Assembly (NCBI GenBank): GCA_903924185.1
Contig: CAIYAN010000146.1
Location: forward strand, 1-8,553
Length of the DNA stretch: 8,553 nucleotides
Origin: an uncultured Opitutia bacterium
GTDB lineage: Bacteria > Verrucomicrobiota > Verrucomicrobiia > Opitutales > UBA953
Direction of reading: 5' to 3'
The translations under genes were made by a program, and so were the position numbers. Position 1 is the first letter of the stretch, and every line of letters begins with the position of its first letter. This document shows, piece by piece, positions 1 through 6,947 of the stretch. The notes under the pieces are model-generated. The model did not search any database. It saw only the letters and a list, made by a program, of their open reading frames with translations, and was not told the DNA's origin.

Positions 1-191
1 AACTTCTTCACGTAGGGGCAACCAGGGTTGTACCATTCGAGGACGACGGTCTTGCCCTTGAAGTCAGACAGCGAGACAGTCTTGCCGTCCTTATCCTTGG
101 CGGTGAACTCAGGAGCGGGCTTGCCAATTTCTACAGCGGCCGAAGCAGCTAGAGCGACGAAGCAAGCGAGGAGGGAGGTGAGGAGACGCAT
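1..191 (-). CDS. Exported peroxiredoxin/thioredoxin-like protein, 5' part only
   Basis: The gene runs off the left edge, so only the first 63 codons are visible, starting at the ATG at 191. Residues 1 to about 19 look like a Sec signal peptide: an Arg at position 3, a hydrophobic stretch (LLTSLLACFVALAA) and small residues SAA before VEIGKPAPEF. The mature start (IGKPAPEFTAKDKDGKTVSL, then SDFKGKTVVLEW) is the usual N-terminal strand pattern of AhpC/TSA and redoxin thioredoxin folds. It is followed by NPGCPYVKK, in which Cys58 sits where the peroxidatic or redox cysteine is found. The window ends just after this motif, so I cannot tell a true peroxidase from another redoxin-domain protein. 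The role is inferred to be periplasmic thiol redox chemistry. No clear Shine-Dalgarno precedes the ATG. It diverges from cysE across a 160-bp spacer. Confidence 0.85.
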   Translation of the reverse strand, partial: MRLLTSLLACFVALAASAAVEIGKPAPEFTAKDKDGKTVSLSDFKGKTVVLEWYNPGCPYVKK

Positions 192-234
192 GGGTGTTTT
201 GGGTGTGAGGTGATTTGTAGGGGCTTCCTTACAC

Positions 235-240
235 ATTACA
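235..240 (-). promoter_or_regulatory. Possible -10 element for the leftward redoxin gene
   Basis: Read on the minus strand this is TGTAAT, a 5-of-6 match to the sigma-70 -10 consensus, about 44 bp upstream of the ATG at 191. No good -35 lies 16 to 18 bp further upstream (TAACGA at best), so if it is real the promoter is probably activator-dependent or weak. The would-be -35 region overlaps the palindrome at 261-271. A match this short can arise by chance. Confidence 0.25.
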
Positions 241-260
241 ACCCCGACGGTGTGCTGTCG

Positions 261-280
261 TTACACTGTAACCACGGTTA
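261..280. promoter_or_regulatory. Overlapping palindromes, candidate operator in divergent intergenic region
   Basis: Two dyads overlap here. Positions 261-271 read TTACACTGTAA, a perfect 11-bp palindrome around one central base. Positions 269-280 read TAACCACGGTTA, a perfect inverted repeat with a 2-bp centre. The half-site TTACAC also occurs at 229-234, exactly 32 bp (about three helical turns) from the copy at 261, and TTACA recurs at 236-240. The cluster lies between the divergent redoxin and cysE genes, where a regulator of either could bind. No known operator family is recognised, so the function is inferred from symmetry and position only. Confidence 0.35.
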
Positions 281-351
281 AAGGCTGATTTTCGCTAATT
301 TTTACTCATGGGTTGCCAAAAAGGACAAAAAGGGGGATTTAGACCCTGCTT

Positions 352-1158
352 ATGGCTGACGCCCGTTCCACCGCCTTGGCTTGCGCCACTGAAGCCTCCC
401 TCTGGGCGGACATCCACGCCCGTGCCCAAGTCGTGGCGCAGGCCGAGCCGGCGTTAGTGCCGATGCTGAAGCGCTACGTCCTAGACCGTGCGACTTTCGC
501 GGAGGGTATCGTCCGTCGCCTCTCCGAGCGGATTGCGCCGACTGGTAATGACGTCGACTCTTTGGTGGCTGCCATGCAGCAGGCGATTGCCGCCGACCCA
601 GAGATCCTTGCGCAGATGCGGGCCGATATCCGGGCTACTTTGGAGCGCGACCCCGCCACGGAACATGCGTTGATCCCGTTTCTTTGGTATAAAGGTTTTC
701 ATGCCATTTCGCTGCATCGCTTGGCTCATTCGCTATGGAAGTCTGGCCGCCGGGAACTCGCCACACATTTGCAGTCGTTAATGTCCGAGCACTTAGCCGT
801 GGATATCCACCCGGCTGCGTCTTTCGGTGTCGGTATTCTCTTGGACCACGCCACCGGCTTCGTCGCAGGGGAGACCGCCGTCGTCGGCGACAATGTTTCT
901 TTCCTGCATGAGGTGACCTTAGGTGGCACGGGCAAGGCTCGCGGCGACCGTCACCCGAAAATCCGTTCGGGGGTGCTCATCGGCGCGGGTGCTAAGATCC
1001 TCGGTAACATCACCGTCGGCGAGGGCGCCAAGATCGGCGCTGGCTCCGTGGTCCTGAAGGATGTCGCCCCGCATACTAGCGTGGCGGGCGTGCCCGCGGT
1101 CGTGATTGGTCGAACCTCGGTCGATGCCCCGGCGCTCGACATGGATCACTCCCTCTAA
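352..1158 (+). CDS. cysE: Serine O-acetyltransferase
   Basis: CysE transfers acetyl from acetyl-CoA to L-serine, giving O-acetylserine, the committed step of cysteine synthesis in the cytoplasm. The 268-residue product is close to the 273 residues of E. coli CysE. Residues about 15-145 form the helical SATase N-terminal domain (AEPALVPMLKRYVLDRATFA, later FLWYKGFHAISLHRLAHSLW). Residues about 150-255 form the left-handed beta-helix of hexapeptide repeats, with DIHPAA, LDHATG, GETAV, VTLGGTGK, GDRHPKI, GAKILGN, GAGSVVLKDV and AGVPA all present. Asp151 and His166 align with the catalytic Asp143/His158 pair of the E. coli enzyme. The C-terminal tail ends in Asp-His-Ser-Leu rather than the terminal Ile that commonly inserts into CysK, so cysteine-synthase complex formation is uncertain. 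The ATG at 352 is preceded only by a distant AGGGGG (331-336). The kinase gene follows after 3 bp and is probably co-transcribed. Confidence 0.96.
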   Translation: MADARSTALACATEASLWADIHARAQVVAQAEPALVPMLKRYVLDRATFAEGIVRRLSERIAPTGNDVDSLVAAMQQAIAADPEILAQMRADIRATLERDPATEHALIPFLWYKGFHAISLHRLAHSLWKSGRRELATHLQSLMSEHLAVDIHPAASFGVGILLDHATGFVAGETAVVGDNVSFLHEVTLGGTGKARGDRHPKIRSGVLIGAGAKILGNITVGEGAKIGAGSVVLKDVAPHTSVAGVPAVVIGRTSVDAPALDMDHSL

Positions 1159-1161
1159 GCG

Positions 1162-2880
1162 ATGTCCTCTGCCAATCGCCCGCAGGAACGTCCCGGCGAC
1201 ACCCGCGTCCTCGATTGCCTTTATCGCGTAGGCGCGTTCGTCAACGCGACCGAAGACCCCCGGGAAGCCCTCGACTTCATTCTGGCTGAGATCGTCCATA
1301 GCTTGAACGCTTCCAGCGCTTCGATTGCGTTACTCGAGCCGACGACAGGTTCGCTCCGGATTGAAGTGAGCAATGGGCTCGCTGCCGACTCGATCCAACA
1401 GGTCATGGCGCAAGGGCAGGGTGTCACTGGCTGGGTTGCCTTACATGCACGCCCCTTATTGATTCACGATGTCTCTAAGGATCCACGTTATGTTGAGCTA
1501 CGCCAAGGCATTCGGTCAGAGTTGGCTGTGCCGATGGAGCTCATGGGGAACGTTATCGGCGTCGTCAATTGTGACTCCGATCGCTTGGCCGCCTTTACGG
1601 AGGCTGATGTCGCTTTTCTATCGCTGCTGACCAACGAGGCTTCCAAGGCCGTCGGTCGTATCTGGTTACTCCGGCAGTTGCGTTCCAAGGCCGCCCAGTT
1701 GGAGGCGCTCGTCGGTGCCGCGCAGGAATTAGCCCGGGAACGGGATGAGCCGGGCATTGCGGCGGACTTGGCTCGGCATACGCGGGCCTTACTGGGTGCA
1801 CGTGCAGTCGCTTATTATCGGCTCAACGATCGCGAGCTAGCCTTGGGCTTCTTGGACGGCGAGTGCGCCGGTAGCGAGTTCAACCCGATCACGAGCATTG
1901 ATCAGACCTCCATCGGCACGGCCGCGACCCGTCGGCGGGCGTTGGTCGTACCGGTCGCGGGTAAATCCGAAGAGCACCTCTTCACGCGCCTCGTCGACCC
2001 CGTCGCCTCGTCTTCCTTGTTGGCCGTGCCCGTGCGTTATGAGGATGAGACCTTTGGCGTGCTGGTTTGCGTGTCGATGGGACCCTACCGTTTTTCCGAT
2101 GACGATAAGCATCTCGTGACCGCTCTGTCATCATTTGGTGCGTCCTCGATTCAGAATGCCCGTCTCTACGCTAAGGTCTTTACGGTCGAAGAGGGCCTCC
2201 GCCGCAGCGAACGTCTTACTGCGCTCGGCTTACTTTCTGCCGAGGTGGCGCACGAGATTCGCAATCCGCTGACAGTCATGAAACTGCTCTGCGATACGTT
2301 GGGTCAAGGTTTAGCCTCCGATGACCCCAAGCAGGAGGACCTCGGTGTTATGCGGGAGAAGGTCACACATATGGAAGGCGTCGTGTCACGCGTGCTCGGC
2401 ATGAGCAAGGCGCAGTCGGGGGCCTTTAAGTCTTTCCCGCTCGATGGGGCTGCGGACAGCGCGGTGCTGCTCCTGCGCCTGAAGTTCCAGCAGGCGGGCG
2501 TGGAGGCTACGGTGGTCTCGGACCCCGACTTACCGTTTGTCGAAGGCAACCCTGGTCAAATCCAGCAGGTCTTCCTGAACCTTCTCCTCAACGCCGTTCA
2601 GGCCATGCCCAAAGGCGGTAAGCTGTCGTTGCGGGTGGCGCGCGAGCCTGGTCCGCAAGGCGAAGTCATCTCGGTGCGCATCGCGGATACGGGCTCGGGT
2701 ATTTCCCCAGAAATCCTGCCGAAAATCTTTGAGTCGTTCTTTACGAGCCGGGAAGACGGCACCGGCCTCGGGTTGGCCATCGTGAAGCGCATCCTCCGCG
2801 ATCACCGTGGCGATATCGTCGTCGAGTCTTCTGGACCCGCCGGGACGACGTTCAAGTTTTGGATTCCGGCCCAGAAGTAA
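1162..2880 (+). CDS. Cytoplasmic GAF-GAF sensor histidine kinase
   Basis: This 572-residue protein has no signal peptide or membrane segment, so it should sense a cytoplasmic cue. GAF domain 1 spans about residues 14-168 (GQGVTGWVALHARPLLIHDV, SELAVPM, GVVNCDSD), followed by a helical linker. A more divergent GAF domain 2 spans about 190-335 (LLAVPV, FGVLVCVS, FSDDD). The HisKA dimerisation helix carries the H-box EVAHEIRNPL with phospho-acceptor His364. The HATPase domain has the N-box NLLLNAVQAM (catalytic Asn477), G1 DTGSGI (509-514), F-box FESFFTS (523-529) and G2 GTGLG (533-537), so it looks fully active. The H-box and N-box resemble NtrB/AtoS-type kinases. No receiver domain or response regulator lies in the window, so partner and signal are unknown. 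The ATG at 1162 lies 3 bp after the cysE stop, has no Shine-Dalgarno, and suggests translational coupling. The 3' end overlaps the convergent DedA gene by 29 bp. Confidence 0.93.
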   Translation: MSSANRPQERPGDTRVLDCLYRVGAFVNATEDPREALDFILAEIVHSLNASSASIALLEPTTGSLRIEVSNGLAADSIQQVMAQGQGVTGWVALHARPLLIHDVSKDPRYVELRQGIRSELAVPMELMGNVIGVVNCDSDRLAAFTEADVAFLSLLTNEASKAVGRIWLLRQLRSKAAQLEALVGAAQELARERDEPGIAADLARHTRALLGARAVAYYRLNDRELALGFLDGECAGSEFNPITSIDQTSIGTAATRRRALVVPVAGKSEEHLFTRLVDPVASSSLLAVPVRYEDETFGVLVCVSMGPYRFSDDDKHLVTALSSFGASSIQNARLYAKVFTVEEGLRRSERLTALGLLSAEVAHEIRNPLTVMKLLCDTLGQGLASDDPKQEDLGVMREKVTHMEGVVSRVLGMSKAQSGAFKSFPLDGAADSAVLLLRLKFQQAGVEATVVSDPDLPFVEGNPGQIQQVFLNLLLNAVQAMPKGGKLSLRVAREPGPQGEVISVRIADTGSGISPEILPKIFESFFTSREDGTGLGLAIVKRILRDHRGDIVVESSGPAGTTFKFWIPAQK

Positions 2881-3511
2881 GGAGTCGCTTAGCGGCGGTC
2901 CACACGACGGGCACGAAGGAGACGACGACTACGATAAGGATGATCTTGTGGAGTTGATCAGCCAGGGGCGTGCCACCTAAGAAGTGGCCCAGCCAGACGA
3001 GCGAGCTGACCCAGAGGGCCCCGCCGAGGCTATTCCAGCGCAGGAAGCGGGCCGTCGGCATCTGGCCCATGCCTGCGGCAAAGGGTACAAAGGTACGCAT
3101 TAACGGAACATAGCGTGCCAGGACGATAGCGAGTGGTCCTTTTTCAGCAAAATAGCTGCGGGCCGCTTCGAGGTGTCGGCGTTTAAACCACCAGCTGTCG
3201 GCGCGATTCGCCATGATGTGGCCATATTTACGGCCGAGCCAGTAACCGGTCTGGTCCCCGATGATGGCCGCGGCCGTCAAGGCCAAGGTGAGTTCCCACG
3301 GGTTAAAGAAGGCCGGGCGATCACCGTTGGCAACGGAGAGGACGCCTGCCGTGACGAGCAAGGAGTCGCCGGGGAGGAAGAAGCCTGCGAGCAAACCGGT
3401 CTCCGCAAAGATGATCAGGCACATCAGGGAGATACCCCCGACTTGGATCATCTGTCGGAGGCCTTCGGCGGTGTGGAGGTGGGACCAAAGGTCGCTGAAC
3501 CAAGGAAGCAT
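2852..3511 (-). CDS. DedA-family (SNARE-associated/VTT) integral membrane protein
   Basis: The product is a 219-residue polytopic inner-membrane protein. Visible family hallmarks are FAETGL (Glu37), FLPGDS (45-50, Asp49), GDQTGYWLGRKYG (85-97) and ARYVPLMRTFVPFAAG (Arg133, Arg139). These match the acidic and arginine residues known to be essential in E. coli YqjA/YghB. Hydrophobic stretches at about 25-57, 75-92, 125-148, 163-178 and 188-206 fit the DedA topology. Known members affect envelope homeostasis and proton-motive force, and some flip undecaprenyl phosphate; which role applies here cannot be read from sequence. I chose the ATG at 3511 because the frame stays open to an ATG at 3697, but that 62-residue extension is Cys/Arg-rich, non-membrane and lies inside glnD. 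The stop (2852-2854) lies inside the 3' end of the kinase gene. No good Shine-Dalgarno is visible. Confidence 0.93.
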   Translation of the reverse strand: MLPWFSDLWSHLHTAEGLRQMIQVGGISLMCLIIFAETGLLAGFFLPGDSLLVTAGVLSVANGDRPAFFNPWELTLALTAAAIIGDQTGYWLGRKYGHIMANRADSWWFKRRHLEAARSYFAEKGPLAIVLARYVPLMRTFVPFAAGMGQMPTARFLRWNSLGGALWVSSLVWLGHFLGGTPLADQLHKIILIVVVVSFVPVVWTAAKRLLTSGPESKT

Positions 3512-3590
3512 GCGTTCACTAAGAAGGGTTTCACCCGCTTGGCAATCGCCTTGAAAGCTGCATCCGACCTCGCCACGCTCTGGCCCACCG

Positions 3591-6272
3591 ATGTCGCCTG
3601 AATTTGAATCCTCCGCCGTTCGTCTCCGGCACTCCGCCCTGCAGCATGGGTTGGCCGGACAGGCGGCGCAGGAGGGGTCGGTCGTCCCGCGGGCCAAGGC
3701 TTTTCTCCTGGAAGCTCGGGAGATTCAGTTGGCCGCGCATCGGGCGGGCATTCCGGGTGATGAGGTCGCCAAACTTCGTTCCGATGCGATTGATATCGTC
3801 ATCGACGCCCTGTACCTCCGCGCAGGACCAGCCGCCGCCGGCCTGACACTGGTCGCGACGGGTGGCTATGGTCGCGCGGAGCTTTGCCCGCTGAGCGATA
3901 TCGACCTCTTGGTCTTGGTGCCGGCGCATACGGCAGAGACCAAGCAGGCCGTGGAAACGATTCTCTACCCGTTGTGGGATGTCGGTCTAAAGGTCGGTCA
4001 ATCGGTCCGCACGGTCGCCGAAGCCGCCGATTATGCCCGTAATGACTTACACCTCCACGTCGCCTTACTCGAGACGCGTCTCCTGTGCGGCGAGCGCTCA
4101 CAGTTTACCCAGCTGGAAGTCCGGTTGTCCGAGCTTTTGAGCGGTGAGGCTTGGCAGCCCTTGGCTAAAGCCATCGTGGAGTCGCAACGAAAGCGTCGTG
4201 AAAAAGCCGGCGGTAGTGCCTACCTTCAGGAGCCCGACCTAAAGAACGGGGTAGGGGCGCTCCGCGATGTCCAAGGTTGCGTTTGGCTGGCCCGCATCGC
4301 CCGCGGCGTCGCTGGCCCGCGTGGCCTTGGCGCCACCGGCTTTCTCCCGACGTCCGACCTTGCCAAGTTCGAGCAGGCTCGGGCTTGCCTATTGCGCCTG
4401 CGGTGCGAACTCCATTTTCAGGTGACCCGTCCGACGGAGCAGCTTTCCCTTGAACGCCAAGACACGATTGCCGAAGCCTTGGGTTATCCTGGTGATCTGA
4501 AGTCACGTATCGGCGCGTTGATGCGTGATTATTTTGACGCCGCCGATCACGTTCGCCGTTGCGCGGAGATGGTCGAGGGGGCCTTGCTGGGAGAGCCAGA
4601 ACCCGCCGGGTGGGGCGAACCCATTTTGGTTGATGGCTTCCGTCTTGTGCCCGGTGGCACTGTGGCGGCGCAGCATCGCCTTGTCTTTGAAGAAGACCCC
4701 GGTCGCCTCGTCCGCCTCTTCCGTTTATGCCAAGTCCATGAGGCTCGCCCAGAGCGGGCACTTTCCTTGTTAGTCCGTGAGCGGGCCCACCTGCTGACGG
4801 CCGAAGTGGCCTTTACCGAGGAATCTTGCAGTGCCTTGCGGGCGATGCTGACCGAGGCGGGCCGCGTCTTCGGCGCCCTGCACGCGCTCCGTGAGCATGA
4901 CCTACTTTACCGGCTCGTGCCGGAGTTTGCTGGTTTACACTGCTTGGTGCAGTTTGAGTTCTATCACCGTTGGACCGCGGATGTGCATACGCTCCGTTGT
5001 TTGATGGAGTTAGACGAGATTTACGAAGGTAAGACCGAGGTCGATCGGCGCTATCGCGAGGTCGTCTTGGGCTCGGAGGCGCCCTCGTTCCTCTACGCCA
5101 TCCTTTTCCTGCACGATATCGCCAAGGCGGGCGGCATCGCCGGACATGCCGAACGCGGCGTCCCCATTGCCGAGGTCGTCCTGGAGCGCCTCGGCTTCGA
5201 CACCCGCGAACGTGAAGTCGCTGCCGCGGTCATTCGCCACCATTTAATCATGGGTATCTACTGGCAACGCCATGACGTAGATGACCCCGCCAACATCGAG
5301 CGCTTTGCATCGATTGTCGGCGATGAACAGGTCCTGCGGAGCCTACACGTGCACACCCGTTGCGATGCCCGCGCCACTTCGCCTGACCTTTGGACGAGCT
5401 TTAAGGATGGCCAGCATTGGACGCTTTATCGTCGCACCTTAGCCAAGCTCGCCGGCGAAACCGAAGCCGAGGCCGAAGTCGCCGCGACGGCCTTGCGCGA
5501 ACAGACCGCGGAACTCTTGGCAGGGACCATACCAGCGGATGAATTGGAGGCCCATTTCACCCAGATGCCTTCCGGGTATTTCTTGCACGTCGCGCCGGAG
5601 GATGCGGCAGTACACGTCGGGTTAATTCATCGCCTCATCGCCACCGTCGCCCACGAAGATGCCGAACAGTCGCTCCAGCCGATTGTGGAGTGGCACGACG
5701 ACGTCGGCTCCGGTCAGTCCGCCGTCACCGTGGTGACGTGGGACCGCGCTGGCCTCTTTAGTCGCATGGCGGGGGCTTTCGCGGTCGCTGGCATCAACAT
5801 CGTCTCTTGTCGCGCGTTCTCGCGTGAGGACGACGTCGCGATCGACTTCTTTAAAGTTGTCTTACCGGTCGGCAAGGAACTCGGTGCCAAACAGAAGTTC
5901 GCCGAAGCCTTAGCCAGTTCTTTGGTCGGTGGCTACGACCTGATCGACGAAGTCGGCCAAGAGGAAGTCCGGGCCACGCTGACGGCCCCGCGGCGGAAGG
6001 CCTTTGTGCCACTCGCCGCCGAGGTTAGCGTCTATTACGAAGAAGCCTTGGGCCGAACGGTGGCTGAGGTGCAGTGTAACGACCGACTCGGCCTCTTATT
6101 CCGGATGGGCTTGGTCATTCGTGGGGCCGGCTATGCAATTACTTTTGCAAACATCTCCACCGAACAAGGGTTTGCCTTGGATACCTTCTACCTGACCCCG
6201 GAACGTGGCCTGACGACGACCCCGCAAAGTCCCGAGGCGTTAGCGGACGGGCTCCGCCAAGTGGTTTCCTGA
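3591..6272 (+). CDS. glnD: Bifunctional PII uridylyltransferase/uridylyl-removing enzyme
   Basis: GlnD senses glutamine and adds UMP to, or removes it from, PII proteins (GlnB/GlnK), thereby controlling glutamine synthetase activity and nitrogen transcription. The length, 893 residues, matches the family (890 in E. coli). The nucleotidyltransferase domain has GGYGRAELCPLSDIDLL (91-107) with metal ligands Asp103 and Asp105. A helical region with EPDLKNGVGALRD (214-226) follows. The HD domain for UMP removal shows His466, His508-Asp509, Lys512, His519, His550-His551 and probably Asp592. Two C-terminal ACT domains, about 711-790 (TWDRAGLFSRMAGAFAVAGI) and 823-893 (CNDRLGLLFRMGLVIRGAGY), form the glutamine sensor. 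Both activities therefore look intact. Small departures from consensus are Ala96 in GGYGRA and Ala223 in GALRD, where Gly is usual. The ATG at 3591 lacks a Shine-Dalgarno. The gene diverges from dedA across 79 bp. No PII gene, amtB or glnA lies in the window. Confidence 0.96.
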   Translation: MSPEFESSAVRLRHSALQHGLAGQAAQEGSVVPRAKAFLLEAREIQLAAHRAGIPGDEVAKLRSDAIDIVIDALYLRAGPAAAGLTLVATGGYGRAELCPLSDIDLLVLVPAHTAETKQAVETILYPLWDVGLKVGQSVRTVAEAADYARNDLHLHVALLETRLLCGERSQFTQLEVRLSELLSGEAWQPLAKAIVESQRKRREKAGGSAYLQEPDLKNGVGALRDVQGCVWLARIARGVAGPRGLGATGFLPTSDLAKFEQARACLLRLRCELHFQVTRPTEQLSLERQDTIAEALGYPGDLKSRIGALMRDYFDAADHVRRCAEMVEGALLGEPEPAGWGEPILVDGFRLVPGGTVAAQHRLVFEEDPGRLVRLFRLCQVHEARPERALSLLVRERAHLLTAEVAFTEESCSALRAMLTEAGRVFGALHALREHDLLYRLVPEFAGLHCLVQFEFYHRWTADVHTLRCLMELDEIYEGKTEVDRRYREVVLGSEAPSFLYAILFLHDIAKAGGIAGHAERGVPIAEVVLERLGFDTREREVAAAVIRHHLIMGIYWQRHDVDDPANIERFASIVGDEQVLRSLHVHTRCDARATSPDLWTSFKDGQHWTLYRRTLAKLAGETEAEAEVAATALREQTAELLAGTIPADELEAHFTQMPSGYFLHVAPEDAAVHVGLIHRLIATVAHEDAEQSLQPIVEWHDDVGSGQSAVTVVTWDRAGLFSRMAGAFAVAGINIVSCRAFSREDDVAIDFFKVVLPVGKELGAKQKFAEALASSLVGGYDLIDEVGQEEVRATLTAPRRKAFVPLAAEVSVYYEEALGRTVAEVQCNDRLGLLFRMGLVIRGAGYAITFANISTEQGFALDTFYLTPERGLTTTPQSPEALADGLRQVVS

Positions 6273-6282
6273 ATTAGGTCCC

Positions 6283-6298
6283 CCTTGCTTCGGCGAGG
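6283..6298 (+). terminator. UUCG-tetraloop hairpin after glnD, possible weak terminator
   Basis: The sequence CCTTGC-TTCG-GCGAGG folds into a 6-bp stem (five Watson-Crick pairs and one G-U) closed by the very stable C(UUCG)G tetraloop, starting 10 bases after the glnD stop. It is followed by AAAAGG rather than a run of T, so it is not a classical intrinsic terminator in the plus direction. It may attenuate or stabilise the glnD mRNA 3' end. It lies in the only spacer (58 bp) of the glnD-msrA-rarA-dus run. Confidence 0.4.
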
Positions 6299-6330
6299 AA
6301 AAGGCTTAAGGCTATCTAGGTATCACCGCC

Positions 6331-6942
6331 ATGACCTCAAACCTCCTGCACTTAGGTCGTCTTTGCCTCGCGCTGACGGCCTGCCTTAGTCTCTCCGCCG
6401 CCGAATCCACTGCGCCCGCTTCCAAACCCATGACCACTCCTCCTAAACTTGAAAAGGCCACCTTTGGCGCTGGTTGCTTCTGGGGCGTCGAATACCAATA
6501 CCGGAAGATTCCGGGCGTCAGCGAAGCCTTCTCAGGCTACAGCGGTGGTAAGACCGAGAACCCCACCTACCGGCAAATCTGCCAGGATAACACCGGTCAT
6601 GCCGAAGTCATCGAGGTCACCTTCGACCCAGCTAAGGTCAGCTACCGTCAATTGGTGGAATATTTTTTCCGGATGCATAACCCGACTCAGGTCGACCGCC
6701 AAGGCCCGGACGAGGGGGACCAGTACCGCTCGGTGATTTTCTTCCACTCGCCTGAGCAGAAGAAGGTCGCTGAAGAGGTGAAGGCCGCGTTGACCGCCGC
6801 TAAGGTTTATGCTCAGCCCATCGCGACCAAGATCGAAGTCGCGCGCACTTTCTGGAAGGCCGAAGAGTACCACCAGCGCTATTACGAGAAGAAGGGTGGC
6901 CGTCCGTATTGCCACCTGATCGAGTACGCTCCGGGCAAGTAA
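6331..6942 (+). CDS. msrA: Exported peptide-methionine (S)-S-oxide reductase
   Basis: MsrA reduces the S-epimer of methionine sulfoxide, free or in proteins, back to methionine. The 203-residue product has the catalytic motif GCFWG (48-52) with Cys49, then GYSGG, NPTY, TGHAEV, FFRMHNPTQVDRQGPDEGDQYRS and the C-terminal FWKAEEYHQRYYEKKGG. Cys84 and Cys194 (RPYCHL) are the other cysteines in the catalytic domain; Cys194 is the likely resolving residue, and the longer two-cysteine tail of E. coli MsrA is absent. Residues 1 to about 24 form a signal peptide (hydrophobic core LCLALTACLSLSAA), so the enzyme is probably periplasmic or envelope-attached: LTAC at 15-18 also fits a lipobox. Met34, just before the enzyme domain, could start a cytosolic form. 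The ATG at 6331 has only a weak TAGG 10 bases upstream. rarA follows almost directly. Confidence 0.95.
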   Translation: MTSNLLHLGRLCLALTACLSLSAAESTAPASKPMTTPPKLEKATFGAGCFWGVEYQYRKIPGVSEAFSGYSGGKTENPTYRQICQDNTGHAEVIEVTFDPAKVSYRQLVEYFFRMHNPTQVDRQGPDEGDQYRSVIFFHSPEQKKVAEEVKAALTAAKVYAQPIATKIEVARTFWKAEEYHQRYYEKKGGRPYCHLIEYAPGK

Positions 6943-6947
6943 GTTCC

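Noticed and set aside
28..213. 61-codon plus-strand frame at the left edge
   Set aside because: It is the shadow of the leftward redoxin gene, whose minus-strand reading shows a signal peptide and a thioredoxin-fold motif.
313..343. Possible cysE promoter: TTGCCA (313-318) with GATTTA or TTTAGA downstream
   Set aside because: The -35 is fair, but the -10 candidates match the consensus at only 2 to 3 positions and spacing is 17 or 19 bp; too weak to list.
919..1299. 126-codon minus-strand frame across the cysE-kinase junction
   Set aside because: It is antisense to two well-supported proteins and has no recognisable motif.
3539..3567. TTGGCA -35-like hexamer ahead of glnD
   Set aside because: No acceptable -10 lies 16 to 18 bp downstream (ATCCGA at best).
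3512..3697. 62-residue N-terminal extension of the DedA protein
   Set aside because: The extension is Cys/Arg-rich, lacks membrane character, overlaps the start of glnD on the other strand, and DedA proteins normally begin near Met at 3511.
4165..4761. 198-codon minus-strand open frame inside glnD
   Set aside because: The residues are a low-complexity Arg/Gly/Pro mixture typical of antisense GC-rich coding DNA, and the plus strand has an intact GlnD across the region.
6532..6915. 127-codon minus-strand frame inside msrA with a hydrophobic N-terminus
   Set aside because: The hydrophobic start arises from antisense of Lys/Glu-rich codons at the MsrA C-terminus; the MsrA catalytic motifs are on the plus strand.
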